A stretch of 64,000 nucleotides of DNA from Pseudomonadales bacterium (GTDB lineage Bacteria > Pseudomonadota > Gammaproteobacteria > Pseudomonadales > Azotimanducaceae). Under the pieces are notes generated by a model that did not search any database, was not told where the DNA came from, and was given only the letters and a program-made list of their open reading frames with translations. The stretch lies in the NCBI GenBank assembly GCA_029251375.1, contig JAQXDL010000049.1:496001-560000 (forward strand), written 5' to 3'. Each line of letters starts with the position of its first letter. Position 1 is the first letter of the stretch. This document shows, piece by piece, positions 35,846-45,006 of the stretch. Made by a program: the position numbers and the translations under genes.

Positions 35846-36484
35846 ATGGATTTTGATCTAGAAACGACAGACGCCCTGTTGTCCACGACACGTTCCGTCA
35901 GAAAGAGGTTGGATACTGAACGCCCCGTACCAAGGAGCATTATTGAGGAGTGTATTGGCTTGTCACAACAGGCGCCGACGGGCACTAATAGCCAAGGCTG
36001 GCGGTGGATCGTTGTCGAAGATAAAGCGAAGCGAGAGAGACTAGCTGAGATTTATAGAATGGCCGCGGGAGGCTATCTTGCTGGCCAAGAGGAAATGGCT
36101 AAAGATTCTGGTGATCAACAGACAACGCGCGTCATAGATTCAGCCAGCTATCTAGCTGACAATCTGCAAAATATGCCGGTTCACGTTATCCCTTGTCTTC
36201 AAGGCAAGCCGCCGGAGGGTACACCCATTATGGGCATTACGGCTATGATGGCGTCTATTTTTCCAGCCGTCTGGAGTTTTCAACTCGCATTGCGGGCGCG
36301 CGGTTTGGGTTCATGCATCACATCTCTGCACCTTATGAATGCTGATCTTTCGGCTGAGTTATTGGGTATTCCCGATGACATCATGCAGGTTGCATTGTTG
36401 CCGGTTGGCTTCACCAAGGGAACCGACTTCAAGACGGCGAAGCGACCCCCACCTTCATCAATCATCCATTATGATCAGTGGTAG
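35846..36484 (+). CDS. Nitroreductase family protein
   Basis: FMN-binding protein of 212 aa. Seen: TTRSVRKRLD near residues 14-23, IIEECIGLSQQAPTGTNSQGWRWIVVED near residues 31-58 (FMN phosphate site), and ALRARGLGSCITSLHL near residues 149-164. The family reduces nitro groups, quinones or enones with NAD(P)H; some members are F420 or dehalogenase-like. An AGAGGATAAG ribosome site supports the start. It is coupled to the lipase-like gene. A second family member lies at 38670-39338 on the other strand with low overall similarity. Confidence 0.88.
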   Translation: MDFDLETTDALLSTTRSVRKRLDTERPVPRSIIEECIGLSQQAPTGTNSQGWRWIVVEDKAKRERLAEIYRMAAGGYLAGQEEMAKDSGDQQTTRVIDSASYLADNLQNMPVHVIPCLQGKPPEGTPIMGITAMMASIFPAVWSFQLALRARGLGSCITSLHLMNADLSAELLGIPDDIMQVALLPVGFTKGTDFKTAKRPPPSSIIHYDQW

Positions 36485-36530
36485 TTGGCTGTAGTTGGCT
36501 GTAGTTGACGGTAGTTAATTGTAGTCAGTT
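36481..36530. repeat. Tandem repeat, 10-nt unit, five copies
   Basis: GTAGTTGGCT twice, GTAGTTGACG, GTAGTTAATT, GTAGTCAGTT. The first unit contains the nitroreductase stop codon, so the repeat seems to have grown out from the gene end. Confidence 0.85.
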
Positions 36531-36554
36531 ATAACCAGTCGTTTTATGGCTGAG

Positions 36555-36584
36555 CAAGGTGGTGTTGAAATACCACCTTGTTTC
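36555..36584. terminator. Intrinsic terminator between convergent genes
   Basis: Stem CAAGGTGGT / ACCACCTTG around a short loop, followed by TTTCG; serves the nitroreductase (plus) and possibly the SDR (minus). Confidence 0.7.
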
Positions 36585-36589
36585 GTTCG

Positions 36590-37423
36590 TTAGACCTTAC
36601 CTTCGGTGATGGCATCACCAAACAACATGCGAGAGAAGGGCTCAACATTGGGCCCTCGACGTAAGTGATGGCCGCCATCAACGCTCAGAGAAACGCCCGT
36701 GATCCAACTCGATTGTGGGCTACAGAGAAAGCTTACCGCATTGCTAATGTCCTCAACGACGCCGGTTCTGGCGATTGGCATGCAGTCGAGATAGTCCGTG
36801 TGGACTTCTTCTGTTGTCATCAGGCCCGATGCAATCTCTGTGTCGACTAAACCCGGACAAACACTATTGACGCGAATGTTGTTTTGTCCCAACTCATCGG
36901 CTGTATTACGAACGAGCATGTCGATGCCTGCTTTACTGACGCAGTAGCTTCCCATGTATCGATGTGTTCTAACTCCAGCGATAGAAGATATAGCGCACAT
37001 TGCGCCGCCGCCCGATCGGGCCATGGCGATACCTGCATGTTTGAAAGTATAAAATGTGCCGGAGAGGTTAGTTTGCATCACCCGATTCCAATCATCGGCC
37101 TCGGTTGCCATAATCGGAGATAAGCCACCAATCCCAGCGTTAGCCACCGCGATATCCAGTTTGGTTCGGGGAGACATTTGGCTAGCTTGTTTAGCTGCAG
37201 CTTCGACATCGTTTTCTTTGCTGACGTCACCGGCGAAAAACTCGATAATGGCATCGCCAATCTTATGCTGGTTCAGCGTATCTGCAGCCAAACGAAGCTT
37301 ATCTTCGTTTCGCCCCATAATGAGCACATTTGCACCCTGTTGTACAAAACTGATGGCGCAAGCGAGCCCGATACCGCTGCCGCCGCCTGTTACAAATGCA
37401 TTTAGTCCCTGTAGATTTGCCAT
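36590..37423 (-). CDS. Short-chain dehydrogenase/reductase (SDR)
   Basis: NAD(P)-dependent oxidoreductase of 277 aa. Seen: TGGGSGIG at residues 12-19, NAGIGG near 95-100, S147, and YCVSKAG with Y160 and K164, so the catalytic tetrad is complete. The C-terminal GVSLSVDGGHHLRRGPNVEP is near the usual SDR end, followed by about 20 extra residues. The substrate, probably a hydroxy- or ketoacyl compound, cannot be read. It ends against the plus-strand nitroreductase. Confidence 0.9.
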   Translation of the reverse strand: MANLQGLNAFVTGGGSGIGLACAISFVQQGANVLIMGRNEDKLRLAADTLNQHKIGDAIIEFFAGDVSKENDVEAAAKQASQMSPRTKLDIAVANAGIGGLSPIMATEADDWNRVMQTNLSGTFYTFKHAGIAMARSGGGAMCAISSIAGVRTHRYMGSYCVSKAGIDMLVRNTADELGQNNIRVNSVCPGLVDTEIASGLMTTEEVHTDYLDCMPIARTGVVEDISNAVSFLCSPQSSWITGVSLSVDGGHHLRRGPNVEPFSRMLFGDAITEGKV

Positions 37424-37529
37424 AAAGACTCTGCCTCTTTAAATTTGATGACTGTTATCTTGCGTCGTGATAGCCGACGAAATACTCACAAGGCGGTAAT
37501 TAATATTGTGGTCGCTTCAGGTGTATAGA

Positions 37530-38546
37530 TTACTGTTGCGTTTGCTGTTTCTCGCGGCGTTTTTTCTTCTCTTCTCGATGCGCTTTTTGCGCGGTCACAG
37601 CGTCTGAACCTATGTGGCTTTCACCACGTTGCTTCGCTAGCTGTACTTGATGTTCTCTTTCTTTGAAGCGATTCTTTTGTTTTTCTGTTTGCTTGCCTAT
37701 GCAATGAGGACAACTCTCACCAGGTATGTAGGCATTGCTTTTGATATCTTGCTCGGTGATCGGCATTCGGCAAGCGTGGCATTGCTCATATTGGCCTCGT
37801 TGAAGATCATGATCGACGGTGACTCGATTATCGAAGACAAAACATTCGCCCTGCCAAAGTGATTCTTTTTCTGGCACTTCCTCAAGGTATTTGAGTATGC
37901 CGCCCTCGAGATGATAGACCTCGTCAAAGCCGAGTTCCTTCAAATAGGCGGTCGATTTCTCACATCGAATACCACCGGTACAAAACATGGCTACCTTCTT
38001 ATTTGCTTCTGGATCTAGGTTGTCTTTAACGTATTGCGGAAACTCTCGAAAAGAAGTCGTATGAGGGTTGATTGCATTTTTAAATGTACCAATCTTCACC
38101 TCGTATTCGTTACGTGTATCGACAACCACCACGTCCGGGTCTTCAATGAGATCATTCCAATTCTCGGGTTTGACATATGTACCAACCACCTTCAGAGGAT
38201 CGATACCTTGTATGCCCATCGTGACGATTTCTTTTTTAAGTTTTACTTTGGCGCGATAGAAAGGCACTTCTTCATGGTAAGAGAATTTGGCTGACAGTTT
38301 CGCTAAGCGTGGATCACCGCGAAGCCAACTCAAAACATGATCGATGTCATCCTTCTTACCGGCGATGGTACCGTTTATACCTTCACTGGCGAGTAACAGT
38401 GTGCCACGGATATCATGTTCATTAAGCTCGTTTTGTAGAGGTTCGCGCAGGGCTTCGAAGCCATCTAAAGTGACAAAATGATAGAGCGCACAAACGACAA
38501 TATTTGCTTCGGTTGGCCCGTTTGAACTCGATTCTATATTTTTCAT
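37530..38546 (-). CDS. trhO: tRNA uridine(34) hydroxylase TrhO (rhodanese family)
   Basis: Protein of 338 aa that makes 5-hydroxyuridine at position 34 of tRNAs in an oxygen-dependent way. Seen: the N-terminal acylphosphatase-like domain, [20 protein letters not shown] near residues 140-159, and the rhodanese loop [16 protein letters not shown] with the catalytic C189. A C-terminal cluster CHACRMP...CPHC (near residues 258-283) may bind zinc. The tail is very basic (K/R/E/Q-rich). The gene stands alone, preceded by a 12-nt tandem repeat tract. Confidence 0.95.
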   Translation of the reverse strand: MKNIESSSNGPTEANIVVCALYHFVTLDGFEALREPLQNELNEHDIRGTLLLASEGINGTIAGKKDDIDHVLSWLRGDPRLAKLSAKFSYHEEVPFYRAKVKLKKEIVTMGIQGIDPLKVVGTYVKPENWNDLIEDPDVVVVDTRNEYEVKIGTFKNAINPHTTSFREFPQYVKDNLDPEANKKVAMFCTGGIRCEKSTAYLKELGFDEVYHLEGGILKYLEEVPEKESLWQGECFVFDNRVTVDHDLQRGQYEQCHACRMPITEQDIKSNAYIPGESCPHCIGKQTEKQKNRFKEREHQVQLAKQRGESHIGSDAVTAQKAHREEKKKRREKQQTQQ

Positions 38547-38572
38547 ATATCTACTATATTCACTAGGTCATG

Positions 38573-38614
38573 TAAGTGAAAGTCTAAGTGAAAGTCTAAG
38601 TGTAAGTGTAAGTG
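38573..38614. repeat. Tandem repeat, 12-nt and 6-nt units
   Basis: TAAGTGAAAGTC twice, then TAAGTG three times, in the 123-nt gap upstream of trhO and downstream of the nitroreductase gene. Confidence 0.85.
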
Positions 38615-38669
38615 CGGCTGCAAGCATGAACGACAACTCGGCCATTGCCGTCTCTCAAGAATGCTGCAT

Positions 38670-39338
38670 TCATTTCAACGTAAACGTATCACCTTGCCAA
38701 TTGTCGATTCGCGCGAAGTCTTCAACGGGATTGCGTTTAAGACGGGTGAGTTGTTTGACAGGTTTGCCTATAGCGATCATTGCTGTGACCGCAAAATGAT
38801 CGGGTATGCCTAATGCTGGTTTTGCCGCTTCTTCTTGATTTGCAAGAAAGGTTGTTAGTACGCCTCCGAGCCCTTCATTGCGTGCCGCCAGCAGGATATT
38901 CCAAACAAACGGATAAATGGAGGCACCGGAGATAATGCCAACCCGATCAAGGTCTCTGTCAAAGGAAGATATTTGGGTTAGGTCGACGCAGACGACAAGT
39001 AGCGCAGGCGCATTCTCTAGGTCGTCCACGAGCGGAAAATTGGCTGACGTATTTGAGATGGTTTCCGGAGACACCTGCGATGGATTAATCGTGTTAAAAG
39101 GCGTCTCGCCCGCCATGGCTTCGGCTTTGTATTGTTTAATCGTTGGCGCCATGATGCCTCTGAGTTGTTGCCGAACCGCTTTATCTTTTACGATTAACAC
39201 TTTCCAACCCTGCCTGTTACCGCCGCTAGGGGCAAAGCGGGCGTTTTCTAGAATGCGATGAAGTATCTCGTCTGATACCTTTTCATCTGTATAATCCCTC
39301 GCAGCGAAGGTAGTTCGCATTGCATCATAAACTTCCAT
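38670..39338 (-). CDS. Nitroreductase family protein
   Basis: FMN-dependent reductase of 222 aa. Seen: AMRTTFAARDYTDEKVSDEIL at the N-terminus, ENARFAPSGGNRQGWKVLIVKD near residues 31-52 (FMN phosphate site, more canonical than the other copy), and ARNEGLGGVLTTFLA near residues 151-165. Homologues in actinobacteria and gammaproteobacteria sit in steroid or aromatic degradation clusters, but the substrate here is unknown. It is divergent from the peroxiredoxin gene over about 230 nt. Confidence 0.88.
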   Translation of the reverse strand: MEVYDAMRTTFAARDYTDEKVSDEILHRILENARFAPSGGNRQGWKVLIVKDKAVRQQLRGIMAPTIKQYKAEAMAGETPFNTINPSQVSPETISNTSANFPLVDDLENAPALLVVCVDLTQISSFDRDLDRVGIISGASIYPFVWNILLAARNEGLGGVLTTFLANQEEAAKPALGIPDHFAVTAMIAIGKPVKQLTRLKRNPVEDFARIDNWQGDTFTLK

Positions 39339-39580
39339 ATAGATTCCTTGCTCGCTCTAAAAACGGCTTATCGGTAGGATAGATGATTATATACTGCTGT
39401 TATGTTCGATATAGCGACGATTTTCATCTGTTGAGATTATAGCAGGCCGGTAATGGATATGCAGATTCGTGCTGCAGCTATACCTGTTGAATGTTGACGT
39501 GGGGTGATTGTCCATGTGGTGTTGATCGAACGTTTGACGAAAAATAACGAATACCCACTCATAAACGCAGGATGACGACC

Positions 39581-40039
39581 ATGTTAAAAATAGGCGATAC
39601 AGCACCAGACTTTACGCTCGCTAATGAAGCGGGAGAATCGGTGACCCTCGACTCACTTATTGCGACAGGCCCCGTCATCCTTTATTTCTACCCGGCTGAC
39701 TTTACGCCTATTTGTACAAGCGAAGCCTGCAGCATTCGTGATATGCACGATGATATTCTCGATGTGGATATTCAGGTTGTCGGTGTTAGCCCACAGACAT
39801 CTGAAAGTCATGCCAAGTTCAAATCCAGTTTCGATTTACCTTTTCCTTTGCTATTCGATCAACAGAAAAAGGTTATCAAGGCTTACGGCGCGGATGGTCT
39901 ACTAGGCCTTGGGGTGCGTCGCGCCACCTTTTTGATTTCCGAATCGAAGGTGATCGAGGGCCGCGTAGTCTCCGATGTTTTTGTCTCTAGCCATGTCAAC
40001 TTTATAAAGGAAGTTGTCGCACAACGTGCAGCGGACTAG
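39581..40039 (+). CDS. bcp: Peroxiredoxin, BCP/PrxQ type
   Basis: Thiol peroxidase of 152 aa from ATG 39581 (GGA at proper distance; an ATG three codons earlier at 39572 has no usable ribosome site). Seen: the peroxidatic C45 in FTPICTSEAC and resolving C50 five residues on, exactly the atypical 2-Cys BCP spacing. VVGVSPQTSESHAKF and FDLPFPLLFDQ complete the family pattern. It detoxifies peroxides and lipid hydroperoxides. It is followed at 36 nt by a GFA-family gene. Confidence 0.92.
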   Translation: MLKIGDTAPDFTLANEAGESVTLDSLIATGPVILYFYPADFTPICTSEACSIRDMHDDILDVDIQVVGVSPQTSESHAKFKSSFDLPFPLLFDQQKKVIKAYGADGLLGLGVRRATFLISESKVIEGRVVSDVFVSSHVNFIKEVVAQRAAD

Positions 40040-40075
40040 TCAATGCAAAAAAGCGAAGTGAAGGCAGACTGAAAC

Positions 40076-40423
40076 ATGGCGATATACCAGGGTTCTTGTC
40101 ATTGTGGTGCGGTGAAATTCGAGGTTGATATAGAGGGTAAATCGGTTCGGGTATGCGACTGCTCTATTTGCTTCAAACGAGGTGCACTTAATGTCCGGGT
40201 CGAACAGGATAAGTTGCGTATTCATACCTCGCTCGAAGATATGAGTCTGTATCAGTGGCACACCAAAACAGCCAAAGATTATTTTTGCCCTCATTGCGGC
40301 ATTCTGCCGTTTCGTCGGCCACGTACCGCGCCAAGTTTGTGGACGGTGAATGTTCGCTGTCTCGATGATGTCGACGTATCGCGCTGGGAGGTTGAACCCG
40401 TCTACGGTCGACAACTGGATTGA
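40076..40423 (+). CDS. GFA-family (formaldehyde-activating-like) zinc protein, intact
   Basis: Protein of 115 aa with all zinc ligands: GSCHCGAVKFEVD at residues 6-18, RVCDCSICFKRG near 25-36 and FCPHCGILPF near 70-79. The family was named for a glutathione-formaldehyde enzyme; most members probably act on other adducts. This is the intact relative of the interrupted gene at 10918-11277, and the cysteine lost there (first C of C-H-C-G) is present here. It lies behind the peroxiredoxin, so a stress or aldehyde role is plausible. Confidence 0.88.
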   Translation: MAIYQGSCHCGAVKFEVDIEGKSVRVCDCSICFKRGALNVRVEQDKLRIHTSLEDMSLYQWHTKTAKDYFCPHCGILPFRRPRTAPSLWTVNVRCLDDVDVSRWEVEPVYGRQLD

Positions 40424-40899
40424 TCGCCTCGATTGGCTGCTAGGTCACAAACTAGAGTCCTTCGCAGGATCACAACTTCGGTAAAACCGTCATGCATCTA
40501 TAGGGTTGCTGACAGGTCTAGGTGGGAAGGTGACGACCATGCAGGGGCAGCGATGCAACACCGCTCGAGAGTCAAACAAGATCCACTGCAGCCTAACCTG
40601 CCTCAAGTTCATCTTTTTGAAACCGAACGTTTGCGGTTTTCTGTGCAAATGGCTTTAGGATCGAGCCTGGTAATCTCGGTCAAATAATCACTACCAGCGG
40701 TATAGACCTGCTTAATTTGTCCGCCAATACGCAACTGCTCATTGTTATTGCGCGCCGAAGAATCAAAGGTCTTCGTAGTCCGCGCGGTCAGCTTGATACC
40801 TTTCAATCAGGGTTAGTGCATCAATTTCGTGAAGTTGTCGAAGGAGAGTTGATTCTAAGGGGTGTCGTAATGGGGATTGTCTTGGCTGGCGGTCATAAA
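40424..40899. other. Intergenic region without convincing gene
   Basis: 476 nt. Several open frames on both strands lack ribosome sites and protein-like composition, so none is called. It may hold decayed sequence. Confidence 0.5.
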
Positions 40900-40934
40900 A
40901 ATGCTGATAGCCACGGGAAGTGGCTATCAGCATT
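40895..40934 (-). terminator. Intrinsic terminator of the P450 operon
   Basis: Perfect 15-bp stem AATGCTGATAGCCAC / GTGGCTATCAGCATT with 5-nt loop; on the minus strand it runs into TTTTTATG. It lies 8 nt beyond the P450 stop. Confidence 0.93.
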
Positions 40935-40942
40935 AACATTAT

Positions 40943-42196
40943 TTACTTCTTTGCATGAAGTATCACTGGCATCTCGGTATAGCCTTTGACGAATGCCGAA
41001 ATAACGCGTTTGGGTTCACTAACTACTTCAATATGATCAAAGCGTTTTAGAATTTCTTCCCATGCAATGCGTAGCTGCATCTCACCGAGACGATTGCCCA
41101 TGCAACGATGAATACCAAAGCCGAATGACAAATGATGTCGAGGCTTGTCACGATCAATGATGAAATCATTGGGGCGTTCTATAGCATCTTCATCTCGGTT
41201 GCCCGAGACATACCACATCACAACCTTGTCACCTTTCTTGATCGTCTGGCCATTGAGGATTGTGTCCTCAAGTGCAATTCGACGCATATGTGCTAAGGGT
41301 GTCTGCCATCGAATGATCTCTGGCACCATAGAATTGATCAGATCGTGGTTAGCTTTTAGTTTATCGAATTCCTCCGGGAACTGATTCAACGCGAGAACAC
41401 CACCGGTGAGAGAATTCCGAGTTGTGTCGTTGCCACCAACGATGAGCAAAATAAGGTTGCCCAGATACTCAGCTGGACGCTCCAGCATATCCTTCGTGGA
41501 TTCGCCGTTAGCCAGCATCGATATGAGATCATCTCCCGGCTTACCAGCTCGTTCTTGCCAAAGTCGACCGAAATACTCTAGGCATTCCATCAACTCTTCA
41601 CGCCGTTGTTCTTCGGTTTCAACGATGTCGCTATTTTCGTCAGCGGTTGCAAGGTCAGACCATCTTGTGAGCTTTGCGCGATCTTCGAAAGGAAAGTCAA
41701 ACAAAGTTGCCAGCATCTGCGTGGTCAACTCGATTGAAACACGATTGACCCAATCAAATTCTTCGCCGACCGGCAGGCCATCAAGAATCGTGCAGACTCT
41801 CTCACGGATAAGGCCTTCCATCTTCGCTAGATTCATTGGTGCGACAACGGGGCTAACGGTCTTACGTTGGACGTCGTGAGTGGGCGGGTCCATTGCGATG
41901 AACATCGGAAGAGGGAAGTCTTCATCTTGGTCAACGATGGTAATGCCACCCTCCGAGGAGTAAATGCCGTGATTTTTATCAACGTGCATGATGTCTTCGA
42001 ACTTTGTCACGGACCAATAAGGACCGTATTCGCTTTCTTCGCAGAAGTGAACAGGTGCCTCGTTTCTTAGACGCTCAAACCATTTCCATTGTTCATCAGC
42101 TTCAAAGAGAAAGCCGTCAGCAACGTTGAATTTTCCATCCATTGGAATGGCATAAGGGTCGAAGTTACGTTTTTCGTTATCAACTGCTTCACTCAT
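40943..42196 (-). CDS. Cytochrome P450, CYP153-type (alkane / fatty acid terminal hydroxylase)
   Basis: Soluble P450 of 417 aa. Seen: I-helix GGNDTTRN (254-261), E293-x-x-R296 in the K helix and the haem loop FGFGIHRCMGNRLGEMQL with the thiolate C365. GPYWSVTKFEDIMHVD, VVMWYVSGNRDEDAIERP and ILLIVGGNDTTRNSLTGGV are the stretches that mark CYP153, the bacterial alkane and terminal hydroxylase family, which also epoxidises alkenes. It is the last gene of a minus-strand operon after a ferredoxin (58 nt gap). No ferredoxin reductase gene is near. Some CYP153 relatives act on cyclic terpenes, so the substrate class is inferred. Confidence 0.9.
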   Translation of the reverse strand: MSEAVDNEKRNFDPYAIPMDGKFNVADGFLFEADEQWKWFERLRNEAPVHFCEESEYGPYWSVTKFEDIMHVDKNHGIYSSEGGITIVDQDEDFPLPMFIAMDPPTHDVQRKTVSPVVAPMNLAKMEGLIRERVCTILDGLPVGEEFDWVNRVSIELTTQMLATLFDFPFEDRAKLTRWSDLATADENSDIVETEEQRREELMECLEYFGRLWQERAGKPGDDLISMLANGESTKDMLERPAEYLGNLILLIVGGNDTTRNSLTGGVLALNQFPEEFDKLKANHDLINSMVPEIIRWQTPLAHMRRIALEDTILNGQTIKKGDKVVMWYVSGNRDEDAIERPNDFIIDRDKPRHHLSFGFGIHRCMGNRLGEMQLRIAWEEILKRFDHIEVVSEPKRVISAFVKGYTEMPVILHAKK

Positions 42197-42254
42197 AGGT
42201 CCACCATTTTTGTTTATTAGATCTTAAATCCCTCAGATCTAGGGTTAGTTCATT

Positions 42255-42575
42255 TTAGTACTGGAATTCAGGCATTTGAATAACGATGCCATCAATCTCT
42301 TCAGTTACGGGTATCTGACAGGACAAGCGTGAGTTTGAGGCGCGGTCTGGGTTTAGGTCGAGCATTGAATCTTCTTGCTCACTTATAGGCGCAAGTTTCG
42401 AAACCCAAGCGTCATCAATTAATACATGGCAGGTTGCACAGGAACACTCGCCACCGCAGTCTGCGTCGATACCTGAGATACCGTTGTCGAATGCTGCATT
42501 CATTAATGAAGTACCGTTTTCTGCTTCTACGGTTTCTTCTGTTCCGTCAAACTGAACGAACTTGATTTTCGCCAT
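42255..42575 (-). CDS. 2Fe-2S ferredoxin, adrenodoxin/putidaredoxin type
   Basis: Electron carrier of 106 aa with C40-X5-C46-X2-C49 (CGGECSCATC) and C86 (LSCQIP), the vertebrate-type 2Fe-2S cluster. The DADCGGECSCATCHV stretch and acidic surface (DLNPDRASNSRLSC) match redox partners of class I bacterial P450s. It sits directly upstream of the CYP153-type gene in transcription order, so it is almost certainly its electron donor. A ribosome site (AAGGAGATAAA on the minus strand) is at the right distance. Confidence 0.93.
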   Translation of the reverse strand: MAKIKFVQFDGTEETVEAENGTSLMNAAFDNGISGIDADCGGECSCATCHVLIDDAWVSKLAPISEQEDSMLDLNPDRASNSRLSCQIPVTEEIDGIVIQMPEFQY

Positions 42576-42714
42576 TTATTTATCTCCTTATTAAGCTTAG
42601 GTTGAATGTGCATATTTCTAAAGTTCGGTATTTTCAAGAACCCTTAGGATTTAAAAAAGGTGAGATTAGGACAATTTCCATGGTTTTCTTCAGGGAATAT
42701 AACAATCCCGGAAC

Positions 42715-43854
42715 TCAGCTTCTGAGCTTTCTGAAACAGCTCTGAACGTCATTCACATATGTCCCTGGTTGTTCGAAAGCCGCAAAATGTCCACCTTTAT
42801 CGTGTACCGCGAAGAAATGCAGGCCGGTAAAGCGCTTCTTCGCCCAACGTTCTGAGGTTTTAAAGATTTCCTTTGGGAAAATGCTGCATCCGACAGGCAT
42901 TGAAACCAGATCCATGTTGCCGCCGTTCATGCTTTCCCAATAGATTCGCGCACTTGATGCGCCTGCGTCGGGTATCCAATACATCATGACGTTGTCGAGA
43001 AGCTCATCTTTGCTGACAATATTTTCTGGCGCGCCATCACAATCCATCCACTGATAAAACTTCTCGATGATCCAGGCTGCCTGCCCAACAGGTGAGTCAG
43101 CCAGTCCATAGCCGAGTGTCTGAGGCCTGGTGCTTTGCTGCTTCGAATAACCTGAGTCGTGGTCTTGATAGAACTTCATTGCGCCTAGGGCGGCTTTCTC
43201 GAGCTCAGATAGATCATCCATGGTTTCAGGGTCTGGGCCTACAATTGGCATATTGATATGTATACCCTGGCAATTGCCTAAATCTTGAACGCCAATCATA
43301 GTCGTCACAATTGAGCCCCAATCACCGCCCTGAGCAAAGTATTTGTCGTACCCAAGTCGCACCATCAAGGTATTCCAAGCGGTGGCAATCTTTTCAATAT
43401 TCCAACCTGGCTCTGTTGGTTTTCCTGAAAATCCAAATCCAGGCAGGGTCGGAATGACCAGATGGAATGCATCTTCGGCATTGCCGCCGTGAGCCTGTGG
43501 GTCAGTTAGTGGACCGATGACTTTTTGAAACTCAATGATAGAGCCTGGCCAACCGTGGGTGAGTAGTAGCGGCTTTGCATCAGCGTGCTTTGATTGGATG
43601 TGCAGAAAGTGAATATCGAGGCTGTCAATGTCGGTCTTGAAGCCTGGCCATTGATTTATCAAAGCCTCCCGTGCACGCCAATCATATTCATTTAGCCAAT
43701 AGTCCCGAATCTCATGCATGTAATCCAGAGGAATACCTTGGCTCCAATCGTTCGGCGTTTCTCTATCTGGAAAACGAGTCAGTTTGAGGCGCAGTTTCAG
43801 GTCTTCCAAGTCTGCGTCGGTCACTTCAATTTTGAACGGTTTGATATCACTCAT
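42715..43854 (-). CDS. Epoxide hydrolase with N-terminal EHN domain (microsomal-type)
   Basis: Protein of 379 aa. The first ~110 residues are the epoxide hydrolase N-terminal domain (FKIEVTDADLEDLKLRL, TRFPDRETPNDW). Then HGWPGSIIEF at 100-109 (oxyanion), and the nucleophile elbow GGDWGS with D178. The C-terminal GHFAAFEQP carries the catalytic histidine. It belongs to the mEH/juvenile hormone hydrolase type and opens epoxides to trans-diols. The gene is 2 nt downstream of a quinone oxidoreductase and upstream of ferredoxin and P450. That suggests the P450 makes, or the operon handles, an epoxide. Confidence 0.93.
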   Translation of the reverse strand: MSDIKPFKIEVTDADLEDLKLRLKLTRFPDRETPNDWSQGIPLDYMHEIRDYWLNEYDWRAREALINQWPGFKTDIDSLDIHFLHIQSKHADAKPLLLTHGWPGSIIEFQKVIGPLTDPQAHGGNAEDAFHLVIPTLPGFGFSGKPTEPGWNIEKIATAWNTLMVRLGYDKYFAQGGDWGSIVTTMIGVQDLGNCQGIHINMPIVGPDPETMDDLSELEKAALGAMKFYQDHDSGYSKQQSTRPQTLGYGLADSPVGQAAWIIEKFYQWMDCDGAPENIVSKDELLDNVMMYWIPDAGASSARIYWESMNGGNMDLVSMPVGCSIFPKEIFKTSERWAKKRFTGLHFFAVHDKGGHFAAFEQPGTYVNDVQSCFRKLRS

Positions 43855-43856
43855 AT

Positions 43857-44837
43857 TTACAACTCCTGGGTAATAACGATTTTTCCGAGGGCTTCACGGT
43901 TAAGCATTTTCATTAAAGCCTCGCCTGTCGCTTCAAGGGGGAAACTTTGACCCGCTTGGGGTGCTAATTTGCCTACTTGGATCCATTCCATAAGCGCCTC
44001 CATTACCGGTGTCGCTTCGTCAGGGTTGGCAGCAACATAGCCACCCCAGTTAACACCTACAATTGAACAACGTTTTAACAAGGTTAGGTTAAGCGGTATT
44101 TTTGGAATGCCCCCGCCGGCAAATCCGACGACGAGGAAACGGCCGTCAGGACCAAGTGATCGAAGCGCAGGTTCGGAAAAATCGCCGCCAACCGGGTCGT
44201 AAACCACATCAAGAGGGCGGCCACTGAGTAGTGTTTTAAGGTCATCGCGCCAATTTTCTTTTGTGTAGTCGATGACATGATCTGCTCCTAGATCCAGACA
44301 GGTTTGCCGCTTTTCTTCCGTTGAGGCAGCGGCGATAATTGTTGCGCCGATTGCTTTAGCAACATCAATGGCCGCGACGCCAACACCGCCGGCGGCACCG
44401 AGAATCAAAATTGTTTCATTCGCTTTAAGTTTTCCACAATAGATAAGGCCGTGGTAGGCGGTGCAATAATTGACTTGGAAGCCCGCCGCACCCTCGTGGC
44501 TTAGTGCATCAGGTATGGCAATGCATTTTGCAGCAGCGATACACACTTGCTCAGCGAGTCCACCGTAAGAGGGCATAGCCAAAATCCGTTGTCCGACCTG
44601 CAGGTTGCTTACTTCGCTGCCGACCTCAGCCACAACTCCTGATATCTCGTTGCCTGGCACAAAAGGTAACTTCGGCTTAACCTGATAGAGCCCCGCGACG
44701 GTGAGTGCATCGACGTAACCAAGTCCCGTTGCTTTGATGTTGACTAAAACTTCATTGGGTTTAGGTGTTGGTGCCGGCAATTCGGAAACCGTTAACCCCG
44801 CTGGGCTTGCGTATTCATTACAAACGATTGCGCGCAT
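43857..44837 (-). CDS. Zinc-less alcohol dehydrogenase / NADPH:quinone oxidoreductase family protein
   Basis: MDR-superfamily protein of 326 aa from ATG 44837, where relatives begin (MRAIVCNEY); an upstream in-frame ATG at 44876 adds 13 unconserved residues. Seen: PFVPGNEISGVVAEVG near residues 58-73, GLGYVDALTVAG, and the NADPH loop LGAAGGVGVAAIDVAKAIG near residues 141-159. It lacks zinc ligands, so quinone or enone reduction is expected. It is first in the operon with epoxide hydrolase, ferredoxin and P450, and divergent from the acyl-CoA-dehydrogenase-like gene across about 170 nt. Confidence 0.88.
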   Translation of the reverse strand: MRAIVCNEYASPAGLTVSELPAPTPKPNEVLVNIKATGLGYVDALTVAGLYQVKPKLPFVPGNEISGVVAEVGSEVSNLQVGQRILAMPSYGGLAEQVCIAAAKCIAIPDALSHEGAAGFQVNYCTAYHGLIYCGKLKANETILILGAAGGVGVAAIDVAKAIGATIIAAASTEEKRQTCLDLGADHVIDYTKENWRDDLKTLLSGRPLDVVYDPVGGDFSEPALRSLGPDGRFLVVGFAGGGIPKIPLNLTLLKRCSIVGVNWGGYVAANPDEATPVMEALMEWIQVGKLAPQAGQSFPLEATGEALMKMLNREALGKIVITQEL

Positions 44838-45006
44838 ATTATTTCTCAAAACTAATTCAGCCTTGGATACTAGCATAGTCTACGAGATGATTTTCCAGTT
44901 CTACAAGCGGTGCTGTTGGTGACGTTGGCGGTAACGTAATAAGGTGTCAATTCAATTTGGATTGCTTATTATCATTATAGTATTTTGATGGGATACGAGA
45001 GTCAGC

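Noticed and set aside
40433-40989. Several short frames on both strands between the GFA and P450 genes
   Set aside because: None has a ribosome site or recognisable domain, and some overlap the P450 terminator.
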